A stretch of DNA of 64,000 bases from Penicillium oxalicum (lineage: Eukaryota; Ascomycota; Eurotiomycetes; Eurotiales; Aspergillaceae), in the NCBI RefSeq assembly GCF_001723175.1, contig NC_064655.1:248001-312000 (forward strand), written 5' to 3'. The notes beneath the pieces are model-generated. The model saw only the letters and a program-made list of their open reading frames with translations. It had not been told where the DNA came from and did no database searches. Of the stretch, positions 11,619 to 21,600 are shown piece by piece; position 1 is the first letter of the stretch, and every line of letters begins with the position of its first letter. Made by a program: the position numbers and the translations under genes.

Positions 11619-12344
11619 CTAATCTGCCGCTCTTCTCCAAAAGTCGCTGTCATTGTCAATGTCATACTCATCATCGTCGTAATCATCAAAAAGATAATCT
11701 TCATCTTCAATATCATCCCAAAATCTGCCGATGTCCCACTCCTCTTCTTCCGCTGGCTCCACTCCGTTGAGTTTCCATCCTTGACTCTCCATTTCCCTTC
11801 GAATATCTGAGCTTGGACCTTCCCCATAAACCTCGATGACAACTTCTTGGAGAGACGAAATTTTTCTGAAGTGAGCATCCACCAATGCTAATGCCTTAGC
11901 ACAAATCTTAGAACTGTCAAATGAATCCAGCTGGTATTCCACAGCATTTGTGCTATCTGCGGCTGTTATGAGCTTTTTTAGGTTGGTACAGCGTGATTGG
12001 ATCTTTTCCAGGATATGAACGCTGTGTTCGCCCAGGCTGACCTCGTCTTCAAGATCGTGAAGCTCAGGAAAGTCGATGCGGATACATTGAAGGTGAGATG
12101 CGTTGATAAAACCAATTGTAACAAGAAATTCAGGTATACGGCAAGGTTCCCATGTGAGGTCAAAGCAGTTATGGCCATATAGTAGTGACCCTGCCTCATG
12201 TAAGATGGCCGAATTCGTGGAGAGGAGATTGAGTTCTAGCTCATGATCTCCATTCCAGGGATCAATAGGCTCTCTGCGTATAAGGAGATATTTGTATATC
12301 TCATTACGAAGTTCGGCAGGAAGACTCAGGAGGCTCGCTGGCAT
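11619..12344 (-). CDS. F-box-like (2EXR-type) protein, 241 aa
   Basis: Single-exon ORF from a real ATG at 12344 to a stop at 11619. Residues 7-20 read LPAELRNEIYKYLL, the hallmark of the F-box-like/2EXR domain common in filamentous ascomycetes (L-P-x-E-[IL]-R-x-x-I-[YW]). The next segment (NLLSTNSAILHEAGSLLYGHN) also fits the family. The C-terminus is strongly acidic, rich in D, E and Y. F-box proteins can tether substrates to SCF ubiquitin ligases, but for this fungal class no partner is known. The gene sits between the arms of the inverted duplication and next to the LaeA-like pseudogene. The acidic tail could be low-complexity. The opposite-strand ORFs are shadows. Confidence 0.7.
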   Translation of the reverse strand: MPASLLSLPAELRNEIYKYLLIRREPIDPWNGDHELELNLLSTNSAILHEAGSLLYGHNCFDLTWEPCRIPEFLVTIGFINASHLQCIRIDFPELHDLEDEVSLGEHSVHILEKIQSRCTNLKKLITAADSTNAVEYQLDSFDSSKICAKALALVDAHFRKISSLQEVVIEVYGEGPSSDIRREMESQGWKLNGVEPAEEEEWDIGRFWDDIEDEDYLFDDYDDDEYDIDNDSDFWRRAAD

Positions 12345-12949
12345 CTTTCCGATTGCGACTCCATAAATGTTGGATGGTGTTGTGAATAACTTAAGACCGT
12401 CGTTGAGGGTGGTGAGGTCAAGGAAGTCACGACTCGAGAGGTATTAATCACGTGTTTAGATTCATACGTCACGACTCGTGACTCACGACTTAACCTCACA
12501 TGATAGGTACAAGAAGCTAGTCTTTTCATATTGTCGCATCAAAATACATAATACTGAAATTTGGGTTGTGAAGCTATCTGCGGCCCTGCCCACCACTTCT
12601 GGGAACATTCAAACTAGAGTTCCAGGAGCAATATACCTCCCAGGAGAGGTTATTCATGACTGATTGATTTATTCATAGGCTGTCCCAGCCGCCCTAAGGC
12701 AGCTATGCAACGTCCATCTATAAGTACAGTCGATTGCCGAGCTGATTGCTCTATGTGTCCCGACATGTGTATCGAGTATCGCTTTCCCCGGTCGCACTCC
12801 AAGTCTAAAAGGCTCTCTGTCGTGTTTGCATGTCTCTCAGGCTAGGTCCCACTCGTTTCTCATCGCTCGGCGAATGGTGGACTTGGCGGTTGCTGTGAGT
12901 GTTCGCAGGGAGTCTGGTTCTGGTATCGGTTCAGCGTTCGCTCTTGCGT
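12345..12949. other. Intergenic with short direct repeats
   Basis: No gene supported. Near 12424-12490 the words CACGACTCG and GTCACGACTCGTGACTCACGA form a small imperfect palindromic cluster upstream of the F-box-like gene. TTCCAGGAGCAAT and CTCCCAGGAGAGG motifs occur at 12617-12645. Confidence 0.35.
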
Positions 12950-14360
12950 TCGGATCAACCCCTCCGGGGATCGAGTGGAGTGTCTCTGAGATTGCTACCG
13001 CCTTGGGGTTTCCAATAAACATCCGCGGGTTCACGGTTTATTCGGAGTAATGCTAATTTGAGCTTCACATTCCTGCCCGGCCCGTCTCTAAAACACGTTG
13101 AGACATCAGTATACGTTGAGACCGAGCCAGAGCAATGACATCACTCAACCTTATTCGTGGTGATCATTGGGGCTCTGTGGAGATTCAGACTCCTAAGTCA
13201 AAATCGACCCTACGCCCTCAAGAATGCAAGGGCATTGAACAACGTGACTGCGCGGTCTACCATGTCGGTGGAGAGCACATCACCGCTAACGTAGACCCAC
13301 TCGAACACTAGTAATTCGTACAATCGGTTCGGCAAAGCTGAGCGTTGAAGTCGGCATGTCAAAAGATGAGGCATCCAATCCATTGTAGCTAGGATACCTA
13401 CCTGGGCTTTAATTAAGCATTAGTGGATGGTAGTCAACAGTGGAACTTGATATAGTCAATGCATCAGAGAAATTTTGAGGCATATGATAAGCTAGTTGGC
13501 TCATTTTTCTTGAGGCTGATGGAATTAGAGGAAAAACATATCTCCGTTCAGAATATTATGCATATGTGCTGATATTCCCTTAATGCCAAAAAGTGCGGTC
13601 TAAAGAGTGGATAAAGATAAGGTGTTCGAGTGCGTTTAGCTGGCAGCCCACTTGATACAGAATAAAGGATCTTTTTGGCGGGAGTCTACAATGAAGAATG
13701 AGGGCATGAGTATTAAAATATGAGGCATCTAATGCGGCGGACATAACCCCTCGGGTATCTATACAAGCTTCAAATGAAGGCAATGAAGGGTCTTTTTTTG
13801 ATGTCAGTGATTATCTCCTCGGTGCTTTTGATGTATTTCTGCGGGGATCCTTGATTTTACCAGTACACTTTGCCATCAACCTGCCCAAAATTGCTGATAC
13901 TGTCAGAGACCACCAGGACCAAGCAAGGCTTGCCCCTATAAATACCTCATAGATGTCGGCCCTCCAAGCATTTTCTAGCTCAGGATCATTGCAGGTTAAC
14001 GACCTAGATAGGTCATGATAGACCTACAGGTCTACAAGGCTAGGAAGCAATCTGGAGGCGAGACGACTGGGATTGGGAAGTCTATCTCAGGAAGGAAGAA
14101 GAGAGAGGGAAAACCCACGAGCGGGAGAAAAACCCTCAAGGCACGTGACTGCTGCTGGGCCTAGCAAACATCTGGAGAGGGCAAACTCTCTCAGGTCAGG
14201 TACGTTTTTTTACCTTTCCATGAGATGAGTGCATAAGGTCTAACCCTCAAAGCCTAGAGCATACAGAAGCGTTTCGCAGACAGACGAACAACCAGAGATG
14301 TAAGCCTATTCTTTCATCACAGCGACTTTCGCTGACTAGCTTCGTATTCACTATACTCAC
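12950..14360 (+). repeat. Right arm of the inverted duplication
   Basis: Plus-strand counterpart of the arm at 8560-9990. Matching blocks run in order: CCAATAAACATC near 13011, GACATCACTCAACCTTATT near 13136, GGAGAGCACATC near 13270, GGCATGTCAAAAGATGAGGC near 13350, TTAAAATATGAGGCATCTAA near 13710, and the protein-like segment VHFAINLPKIADTVRDHQDQ near 13866-13930. A 178 bp LTR (14016-14193) interrupts this arm only, so the other arm preserves the empty site. The pair encloses about 3 kb with the F-box-like gene and the LaeA-like pseudogene. Confidence 0.65.
14016..14193 (+). mobile_element. Solo LTR, 178 bp, family 1
   Basis: The element starts TGATAGACC, ends CTCTCTCA (TG...CA) and is flanked on both sides by GGTCA (14011-14015 and 14194-14198), a perfect 5-bp target-site duplication. 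The other arm of the inverted duplication reads AGATAGGTCAGGTACG across the same place, i.e. the unoccupied site with one GGTCA. A second copy of the same length lies reversed at 49527-49704, about 95 percent identical by eye. No internal retrotransposon sequence is present, so this is a solo LTR left by recombination. Confidence 0.8.
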
Positions 14361-14767
14361 AGCCGCATCACGCAACATATCTTATGCGCGGGGCGGTTTT
14401 GACAGGGTAACGGAAAGCAGGGCCTTGCGACTGTCGCAATTGAGATAATGATCCCATACACAGTGACTGCACTTTAATGAATTGCTCCAAGAAGAACTCC
14501 AATTCACTGACGAGGCCAGTCTAAGCACCACAATTGAATCGACACACGGAGTACAGTCTGGAACCAGGAACTTAAAAAGTCAGCCGAAAGGTCAATGCGT
14601 GTTAGTGCCTGAGGCAGCAAAAACCCGACCCACAGGGTAAGTTGGTAAACATCCAGGTGCGCATTCCCTTGTAACACTTGGTTCCACGTGTCAGACAGCG
14701 GCCGCTTTGCTCCGTTGACTTCGATTCCCGGTCATTCGATTATCTGCTGAAACTGCTTTCGACAAGG

Positions 14768-17026
14768 ATGGAAGAAACAATCGCCGAGTTACGACGCCAA
14801 CTTGAAGAAGAGAGAAAAGCGCGAGAAGACGCAGAGCGCCGAGAAGAGGAGGAGAGACAGGCGCGAGAAGAAGAGAGACAGGCGCGAGAAGAGGCAGAAG
14901 AGCAACTGCAACCCAACACACTACTACGCCTCCTCGATCGCTGCCACCATTCTCTGTCCCAAGCGATCAAAGTTGAGACGGATGCGACCCTCACGACCCA
15001 GGGCGACGCGACCGACCCAGTAAACCGACTCTACCCCAAGCACATCATCCCTTGGCTTGACTTCCCCGAACTACAGGAACAAGTGTGGGGGAAATTCGAC
15101 CGCACCGCCTTTAGCTTGCGCCCACTATTCCCTTCTGATACCCAAATCGATTATGTCGTTACGAATATCCAGAACGGGCCGATCTATTCGGAAGCGTCAC
15201 TTCGGACTTTTGAGCGAGACACGGTGGATAACTTTGTCGAAAAGGTCATTAAGGCTTTGCGAGACGATGGACCTCTTCGACGTGAGTTTGGAATCCAAGG
15301 CCGAGTCACCTTCTACGATCGCGCAAACCCATCGGAAACCTCGCTGGAGAACAGCCTGGAGCAAGTGAACCTTCAGGACGCGCGGACACCCCAACGACCG
15401 ACGAACACTAGGCATGGAAGAGGCAGAGGAAGGGAGAGAGGAGCGGCGCAGGGACAGAAGAGGGATGGCACTGCACGAAGACGCAATCGGCGTGCCGATC
15501 AGTTCTGCGTGCACCTTGTGGCTGATGAACGACAAATACCGGTGTATGCGGTGGAGTTCAAAGCGCCGCACAAGGTGACAATCCCCGAATTAGTGGCGGG
15601 TCTACACCAGATGGATCTGGCTCGCGATGTCATCGACCAAGAAGGCGACACATTTGAATTTTATTCCACCCGCCTTGTCGCCGCCGTGGTCACTCAAATA
15701 TTCTCATACATGATCGACAGTGGAGTTCGATACGGCTACATCTGCACAGGGGAGGCCTTTGTTTTCCTACATATCCCGGAAGATGACCCCACGGTTGTTC
15801 AATATTTCTTGTGTATTCCAAATCAAGACGTGCAGCCGGACGATGAATTGCGCCTCCACCGGACCGCCATCGGGCAGGTGCTTGCGTTCACTCTTCAAGC
15901 GCTGGCCGCAGAAGCTCCCTCTCAAGAGTGGCACGATGTGGCACACGACAAGCTAACGACCTGGGAGGTCGAATATCTCGACGTGTTGAAGGAAATTCCC
16001 GAAACTTTTCGTAAAGATCCGAGGTCCTCTAATTATCGGCCCTCGCATTGGAAACGAGATCGGAAAGTACACAACACACGCTCTCGCGCTCGCTGTCAGC
16101 CAGACGCACCTACACCAAGGCAATTGTCGCCCGAAGGCAGCGGCAGCGATCAAGAATCGCAATCGCCATCCGCCGCCGCAGCGTCGCGTAGCCGATTGAG
16201 CCGTAGCCGAGGTAGCAACCATCAGTCAACTAAGGGGAGCGAAAGGACACGAGCCGGCCGGGACAAAAAACAGAATTCTCGGAAAGACGGGCATTCTACA
16301 CGACCATACTGCACTATTGCCTGCATCCGTGGCATGGTCAACCGTGAACCTCTGGATAAAAAATGCCCCAACTGGAAACTCCACGGTGGTCAGAGACACT
16401 CTATGGGGCCGCAAGAGTTCACACTCCAGCTTCACCGTCAACTTGTTCGAAATCGAGACCTGGGCTTTGAACAATTGCACATCTGTGGTCGAACAGGCTA
16501 CCTCATGAAAGGCACGCTCCTTTCACGCGGATACACTGTGATCATAAAGGCTACGACTATGGAGAAGCAGCATCGCCTCCAAGCGGAAGCTGACAATTAT
16601 CACCGTCTCGGGAGCTTGCAAGGACAACACATCCCTGTCTGCCTTGGGGAATTTAAGCCTCGCATTGCATATTGGTACCACGGCGAATTGATGGCCCAGA
16701 TGATGGTCTTGAGCTGGTCTGGAACGCGGCTTCAGCATGTCATCAATGATCAGAATTCCAGATTCTTTCGCCAAGAGCGAGAGAAAGCACTGGCTGTGCT
16801 CCGGTCGCGCGGAGTTATCCACGGCGACAGTGAGTGGCGTAATATGTTATGGGATGACCTGGGCGGCAGTTTGTTTGTCGTTGACTTGGAGGATGTGAAA
16901 TGGTTGAAGCGCCCTCGGGCCCTTGAACCCACGTCTGGTAATACACGGCGCAATCATTGCGCCAGAGCAAGGAAATATAAGCACGGCTTGAAAAGGGTGG
17001 AATTCTGCGATATGGTAGTGCCTTAA
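14768..17026 (+). CDS. PD-(D/E)XK-like plus protein kinase-like fusion protein
   Basis: First ATG at 14768 (the frame opens upstream only with TTG); 752 aa, no intron needed. Residues about 1-45 form a charged coiled coil with EERQAREE repeats. Residues about 250-370 look like a PD-(D/E)XK nuclease core: after a basic Arg/Gly patch, VYAVEFKAPHK supplies the E-x-K pair. Residues about 480-560 are Ser/Arg-rich linker. The C-terminal 220 residues resemble a kinase-like fold: VIIKATT (lysine), RSRGVIHGDSEWRNMLWDD (HGD catalytic loop with N) and VVDLEDV (DLED in place of DFG). REase-plus-kinase combinations are known among Crinkler/RHS-type effector or conflict proteins of eukaryotes; membership is inference. 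The ORFs in other frames are shadows. Confidence 0.6.
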   Translation: MEETIAELRRQLEEERKAREDAERREEEERQAREEERQAREEAEEQLQPNTLLRLLDRCHHSLSQAIKVETDATLTTQGDATDPVNRLYPKHIIPWLDFPELQEQVWGKFDRTAFSLRPLFPSDTQIDYVVTNIQNGPIYSEASLRTFERDTVDNFVEKVIKALRDDGPLRREFGIQGRVTFYDRANPSETSLENSLEQVNLQDARTPQRPTNTRHGRGRGRERGAAQGQKRDGTARRRNRRADQFCVHLVADERQIPVYAVEFKAPHKVTIPELVAGLHQMDLARDVIDQEGDTFEFYSTRLVAAVVTQIFSYMIDSGVRYGYICTGEAFVFLHIPEDDPTVVQYFLCIPNQDVQPDDELRLHRTAIGQVLAFTLQALAAEAPSQEWHDVAHDKLTTWEVEYLDVLKEIPETFRKDPRSSNYRPSHWKRDRKVHNTRSRARCQPDAPTPRQLSPEGSGSDQESQSPSAAAASRSRLSRSRGSNHQSTKGSERTRAGRDKKQNSRKDGHSTRPYCTIACIRGMVNREPLDKKCPNWKLHGGQRHSMGPQEFTLQLHRQLVRNRDLGFEQLHICGRTGYLMKGTLLSRGYTVIIKATTMEKQHRLQAEADNYHRLGSLQGQHIPVCLGEFKPRIAYWYHGELMAQMMVLSWSGTRLQHVINDQNSRFFRQEREKALAVLRSRGVIHGDSEWRNMLWDDLGGSLFVVDLEDVKWLKRPRALEPTSGNTRRNHCARARKYKHGLKRVEFCDMVVP

Positions 17027-17156
17027 TGTTCTCGCTGTTCACTTGAAGACAATGCAAAGCATTACGCCACAAATCCTCGATACCTCTTTGTCTGAAACTG
17101 TGTTCTCCACAGGACTGAGCAATGGAATTTTCCACATGACTTTCCCAGGTATGCTG

Positions 17157-18661
17157 CTAGAGACACATCCCGTCCACCATCCCCTGTCGACCGAACTCCT
17201 TCGAAAATTCCTTATTCGATTCCGCAGCAGCTAACTCCAAGTATTTGTAGTTCACCTGATTGACGTCAACCTCAGCGAGAGCGTGTGCAATTGCTGCAAT
17301 GTTTTTGATCTAGTTCACGATTTGTCAGTACGAGAGCCGTCCAGGGCAGCGCTCCGTCACCTATCTCTCGTCCATTCAGAGCTAGAGACTCCAATCGTCG
17401 GACGTCGTGCTCCTCCACAAGCGCTGGTCCCTGCATCGTACATGCCTTGGACAGAAAAGTCGACCAGAGGTCTCTGCGAAACTCTTTCGTCAAGACTTTA
17501 TACTTGACGATTAAACGGATCCGACTAAGGGTTGCATCATCAAATTGAATACCCCGATGCGAAGTCAAGAACAGGTCTCCTTGGTAATATTCTAGCTTTC
17601 GGAGAAACACGGTCGCCAGGCGGTTGTGAGTATCAGGGTAAGATGTACGCTGCTCCATGAACGCATCTGCCTCATCCAAGAGGAGCACGGCTTTGAAGTG
17701 TTTAGCGATCTTGAATACAGTTTCAAGTTGTTGCTCAAGCGCATTGGAATCTCCGTGGTCGACAATGAGCTCGCCTGCGGATATCTGGGAAAGTTAGTGA
17801 GGCCACAATCTGCGCCACAACTGGCTCGTACCGAATAGAGAGGCAGCTGGAAATATTCCGAGGCTGCTTAACCGTGAACGTCTTTCCGACGCCGGGCCTC
17901 AATAGTCGCGATCGGCTTTGACCCTCGGAACTTTGGCACACGCAGAAAGATTCCGGCCTCGCCGAACTTGACGCCGTCGTAATCAGGAAATCGGCATTCG
18001 AGATTAAACCACGTCTCGCCATTTTGGGTTCTTTCTTCTGAATTTGACACATCGCGGCTCTTTTGTGCCAATGCATGTAGTATAAACATGGCAACCAGGC
18101 TTGAGAAGCGCCCAAAGAAGGTCATAAGTAATATGATCGTGCTGCAATATTGACGAGAGACGCTGAGAGATAGCTGCATATGCCTGCTTGAGGTGGTCAA
18201 TGAGCAAACGGAGATCCTGCGACGCGGCCGATCTGTGGTCCGAACTGTTGTCCGTGTTCTCCGCGCATCTGTCAAGCTCTGGGAGGAAATGAAAAAATAA
18301 GTTTTGCTCGATCTAAATCCACTTCAGCGTTGTCATTGGAAATAAGACTCTCTCTCAATTACCGACGGCTTGTCTTCCATCAGACTAATGGCATTGACAT
18401 CGTGCAGCACCACACGCAGGATGTCACGCAGGTCTTCCGATTTAATGTGTATGTACGGCATCACCTACTCGGAATTCCGGTCTAATAATACTATTAGTAT
18501 GGTTCGGTCTTTTAGGTAAAGGTATTATGTACCAACACGTTCACGGACAACGAATGTATATTGAGCATAGTCGTCAACACCACCGCTGATCTCCACCGGT
18601 TCGGTGATCGTGTGTTTACATGCTTCTTTGTCCCAGCTATACCGGCGTCAAATATTTTCTG
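17157..18661 (-). pseudogene. DUF7025-AAA+ ATPase, disrupted
   Basis: Text of a fungal DUF7025-AAA protein in several frames. N-terminal part: EPVEISGGVDDYAQYTF (about 18590), PYIHIKSEDLRDIL (about 18440), and IEQN-F-FHFLPELDRC after a plausible intron near 18360. Then HITYDLLWALLKPGCHVYTT (about 18120), with a frameshift near 18040 before WFNLECRFPDYDGVKFGEA. After FRGSKPI (about 17915) the text jumps to the Walker A motif PGVGKTFTV (about 17885), so the segment usually between DUF7025 and Walker A is missing. Walker B LLLDEADAF follows at about 17680, then the lid region, ending near 17157. Such proteins are NTP-driven remodellers of unknown target; this copy is broken. Confidence 0.65.
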
Positions 18662-19825
18662 AAAGGTAAAGAGACGGAAGGAAGGGAGTTGATTGGATCA
18701 GAGGGCTTAGCGGGCGACATACATTTGAGAGGGGGCATGACTCCATTCGTCACTCCTGGACTTCCAATGCTCTATTGCGGAGCTCATACTTTCTAAATTT
18801 TGGATCCCTTGAACTTAATATCTTCCGCTGCTCAATCACAATCATGTTTCCACTATCTATCATCTACTGTTCTTGACAGGTACAGAGGAAATTCAGTAAC
18901 GAGAAAAAAAAGTGTTTCCAGTATCCTCGTAAATCGCACCTGTGCGTAGGGTTCTCCACACCCTGTATCCTTCACTGCAATATCCTCCGCGACGAAGAGG
19001 ACGGTCTCTGAATACGAACTCACGAATGTATCCACCAGGATGCTCATCGTATTCCATATTTCCCTTTCGATCAAACCATTTTAGCCCCCCGGAGAAGTGG
19101 ACAAATTTCCTTTGCATATCCTATATGACGAGCTCGTTCCCGAGAGCGCACCGGTTCCCCAGAAGAATCCAACAAGTTAAGACGGGTGGTCTCTGACATT
19201 CGTTACGCCGCTATCCATAGAATTATGCAAGACCGCCCTAGCTTTTACCAGAAGCTTAATGCTACGGCCGAGCTTGCAGGGTACACTGGAGGAGGTCAGT
19301 GGGCAAAAATGCTGGCGCATCTTCGGAAGGTCGTAAGCGCCTTTTTGACAAAGATAGATGATCAGTTCTTTCGGCTCAAGGAAAATATCCAATGGCAGAT
19401 GCAACTTTGCCGTTCCTATCCGCAGAAGCGCAGATTGAAGCATTAGATCGGTTTGCTTCCCAAGGCGGCAAAGAGGGTAAATGCACGTCACGAACGGACT
19501 CTCTACATCCAAGTCCAAAATTTTATCCGAAGCGAATCACAAGTATAGATATGTCGTCGTTCGACAGTTGTTTAGATGTTTTCTTCAGGTTTACGGTCAT
19601 TGTAGTTATCATAATTGTCTCCCAATGATCCTTTCTAGCGATTTTTAAGTCTTCAAAGCTAGCGTGCCTCTTATCAGGGAGCTGTTCTATTAGCATTATG
19701 GAATGCAGAGTTTATGAGAAAACTATTTCAGACTAGCTCTAGCTGATGCAGCCAAAGTACCGGCCCGTCCATTAGATCCACCGGGTAGGAGGACTCCAAA
19801 CTCTCGAAACACTCCACTGCCGCTT
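18662..19825. other. Unassigned, short minus-strand frames
   Basis: Minus-strand frames 19117-18893 (ATG, HPGGYIREFVFRDRPLRRGG) and 19518-19177 (no ATG start) are open and might be exons of an unknown gene or an upstream part of the decayed ATPase. I recognise neither and could not close the splice phases. Confidence 0.25.
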
Positions 19826-20227
19826 CTATTCCTGCTCTGCCTGAACCTCGTGCACTCTTGACCGATCTAGCGTAGTGCGTAGCTTGTGGATTGCTTGCTG
19901 GACATGTTTATTCCTAACCGGGCTGACCTCGGGCTCACAATAGTAGTGCAGTGTTATATCCTGTGCTGCTTCAACTACATCAAGAAGAACCTGGTGTAGA
20001 TTCTCAAAACAAGCCCGGTAGAATTGATTTTCAGTTTCTTGCTGATCTCGCTGGCGTAACGTTTCCTCCCTCAACTCTGAAAGCGAAAGTCGATTTTGGG
20101 ACTTTGAACTTTGTATACGGGTCCGGGTGGTCTCTAGAGCAATAGTCGAACCTCGGGCCACAGCGATCTGATGGTCCAAGGAGTTTATTTCAGGAAGATA
20201 ATGTCGGATTGGAAGAATAATTGGCAT
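19826..20227 (-). CDS. Hypothetical coiled-coil protein, 133 aa
   Basis: ORF from ATG 20227 to a stop at 19826. The middle (SELREETLRQRDQQETENQF) is charged and helical, likely a short coiled coil, followed by a segment with VVEAAQDITLHYYCEPE. No family recognised. It could be one exon of a larger gene or a remnant; composition is the only support. Confidence 0.3.
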   Translation of the reverse strand: MPIILPIRHYLPEINSLDHQIAVARGSTIALETTRTRIQSSKSQNRLSLSELREETLRQRDQQETENQFYRACFENLHQVLLDVVEAAQDITLHYYCEPEVSPVRNKHVQQAIHKLRTTLDRSRVHEVQAEQE

Positions 20228-21600
20228 CAATTTCCACGACAGAGCATCCTGAGGAGCTTCTGGTGGCCGGCCGTAGATACTTGAAGCGTCATCTTGTTAC
20301 CCGGTGCCGACCGGTCACTGTGAGTTAGAACGTCCCGGGCCGATACTTGCCTGCTACCCTAACTTCAAATCTCAAGACCTGATCTCTTAATCGTACCGTT
20401 GCTTCGCAAAGCCTTACTGCGGGCTGGATCCTGTTGAGTGTCTTGCAAGACGTGCCAGAGGTGCGCGCCAAGTAGGTCAATCACTAAGTGTTACCACTGA
20501 GTGAATCCCCTACCTGTAGGTCGGGTTGTCTTAAAGTTGAACTGCGAAGTGCAAAATGCTCAAGGTAGTAACCAAGTAACTGTGCGATTAATCGCGAAGA
20601 ACTAAATGCATGATGCTCAAAGAGTGCCTTTGTATATCCAGTCCTTCCTATCACTGATAGGATATAGTCACGTGAGAGCTTACCGCGCTCTAACATTTAA
20701 GGTGTAATTTTTCTTCGAATGTTTCATATGGACGGTTAACGCCATTTCCCCTTAATAGGCTATCATATGCATACACTTTCCTCATCTCCATCTACCGTCG
20801 CTACCTGGCGCAGCTATCCAAGGCACAGTGCTGGCGATCTCGGGGTACTACTTATGTCCAGTGCCCATCGTGCGATCGACATGCTTCAGCACTTATGGGA
20901 TCAAATGCTAGATGGTCGAGAGAGATCTCGGAGAGAGGCGCTAACTCCTTTGACAACACCCCTGGGCTTTACATGGATGACGAGGCTGAAGCTCAGACAC
21001 TGCTTCGCGGTGACACCCACGAAGCAGCAAAGCAGAAGACCGGTCCTATCAAGTCGACCAATGATGCTGTCTAGTGTCGATGTGTTTTTAGCAGTGACAC
21101 TGGGGTTGCGTTGTCTCGCGAGAGGCGACAGGGCGGGTTTGATGCCAACCTTGGAAGATTAAGCTGATGCGTTTATGATTGAAATTAAACATTGCTAGTT
21201 TTTTAGGGGTTTCTCATTCTGAGTTAAGAGTCTTTTTTTTCTGACAGAACTTGTTATACAAATGTGCCATGAAATATTTGAATAGGATTGTTGAATTTCA
21301 AATGGTCAAATAGTGCAAACAACGTCCAAAGTAACGTCTACTAGCTCATTGAACCCTTGAAGGAAGTTCTTTCATACATTGAAAGCTAATATATTTAAAC
21401 GACATTCTGTACATGAAATTGACGATATGGACGAAGCTAGAGTAAAAACGAAAGAATGCAGATGTTGATAAAGGTTCGCTGAAGTAGTTCGTATTTCCCA
21501 ATAAACGCCCAAAAAAAAATAAGATGCAACATGACCGGGATGCAGAGACCGCTTGTCTTGGTAATCATCCTAGGCTGTTTGAATATGGAAATGGCGTACA
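20228..21600. other. Intergenic, downstream of the NRPS
   Basis: The plus-strand frame 20767-21162 is open but unrecognised, and another frame inside it reads YMDDEAEAQTLLRGDTHEAA, so this may be a small decayed gene. From 21180 to 21600 the DNA is AT-rich and carries the 3' flank of the NRPS gene. Confidence 0.3.

Noticed and set aside
14678..14767. Extension of the kinase-like ORF to 14678
   Set aside because: That start is TTG; the first ATG in frame is at 14768.
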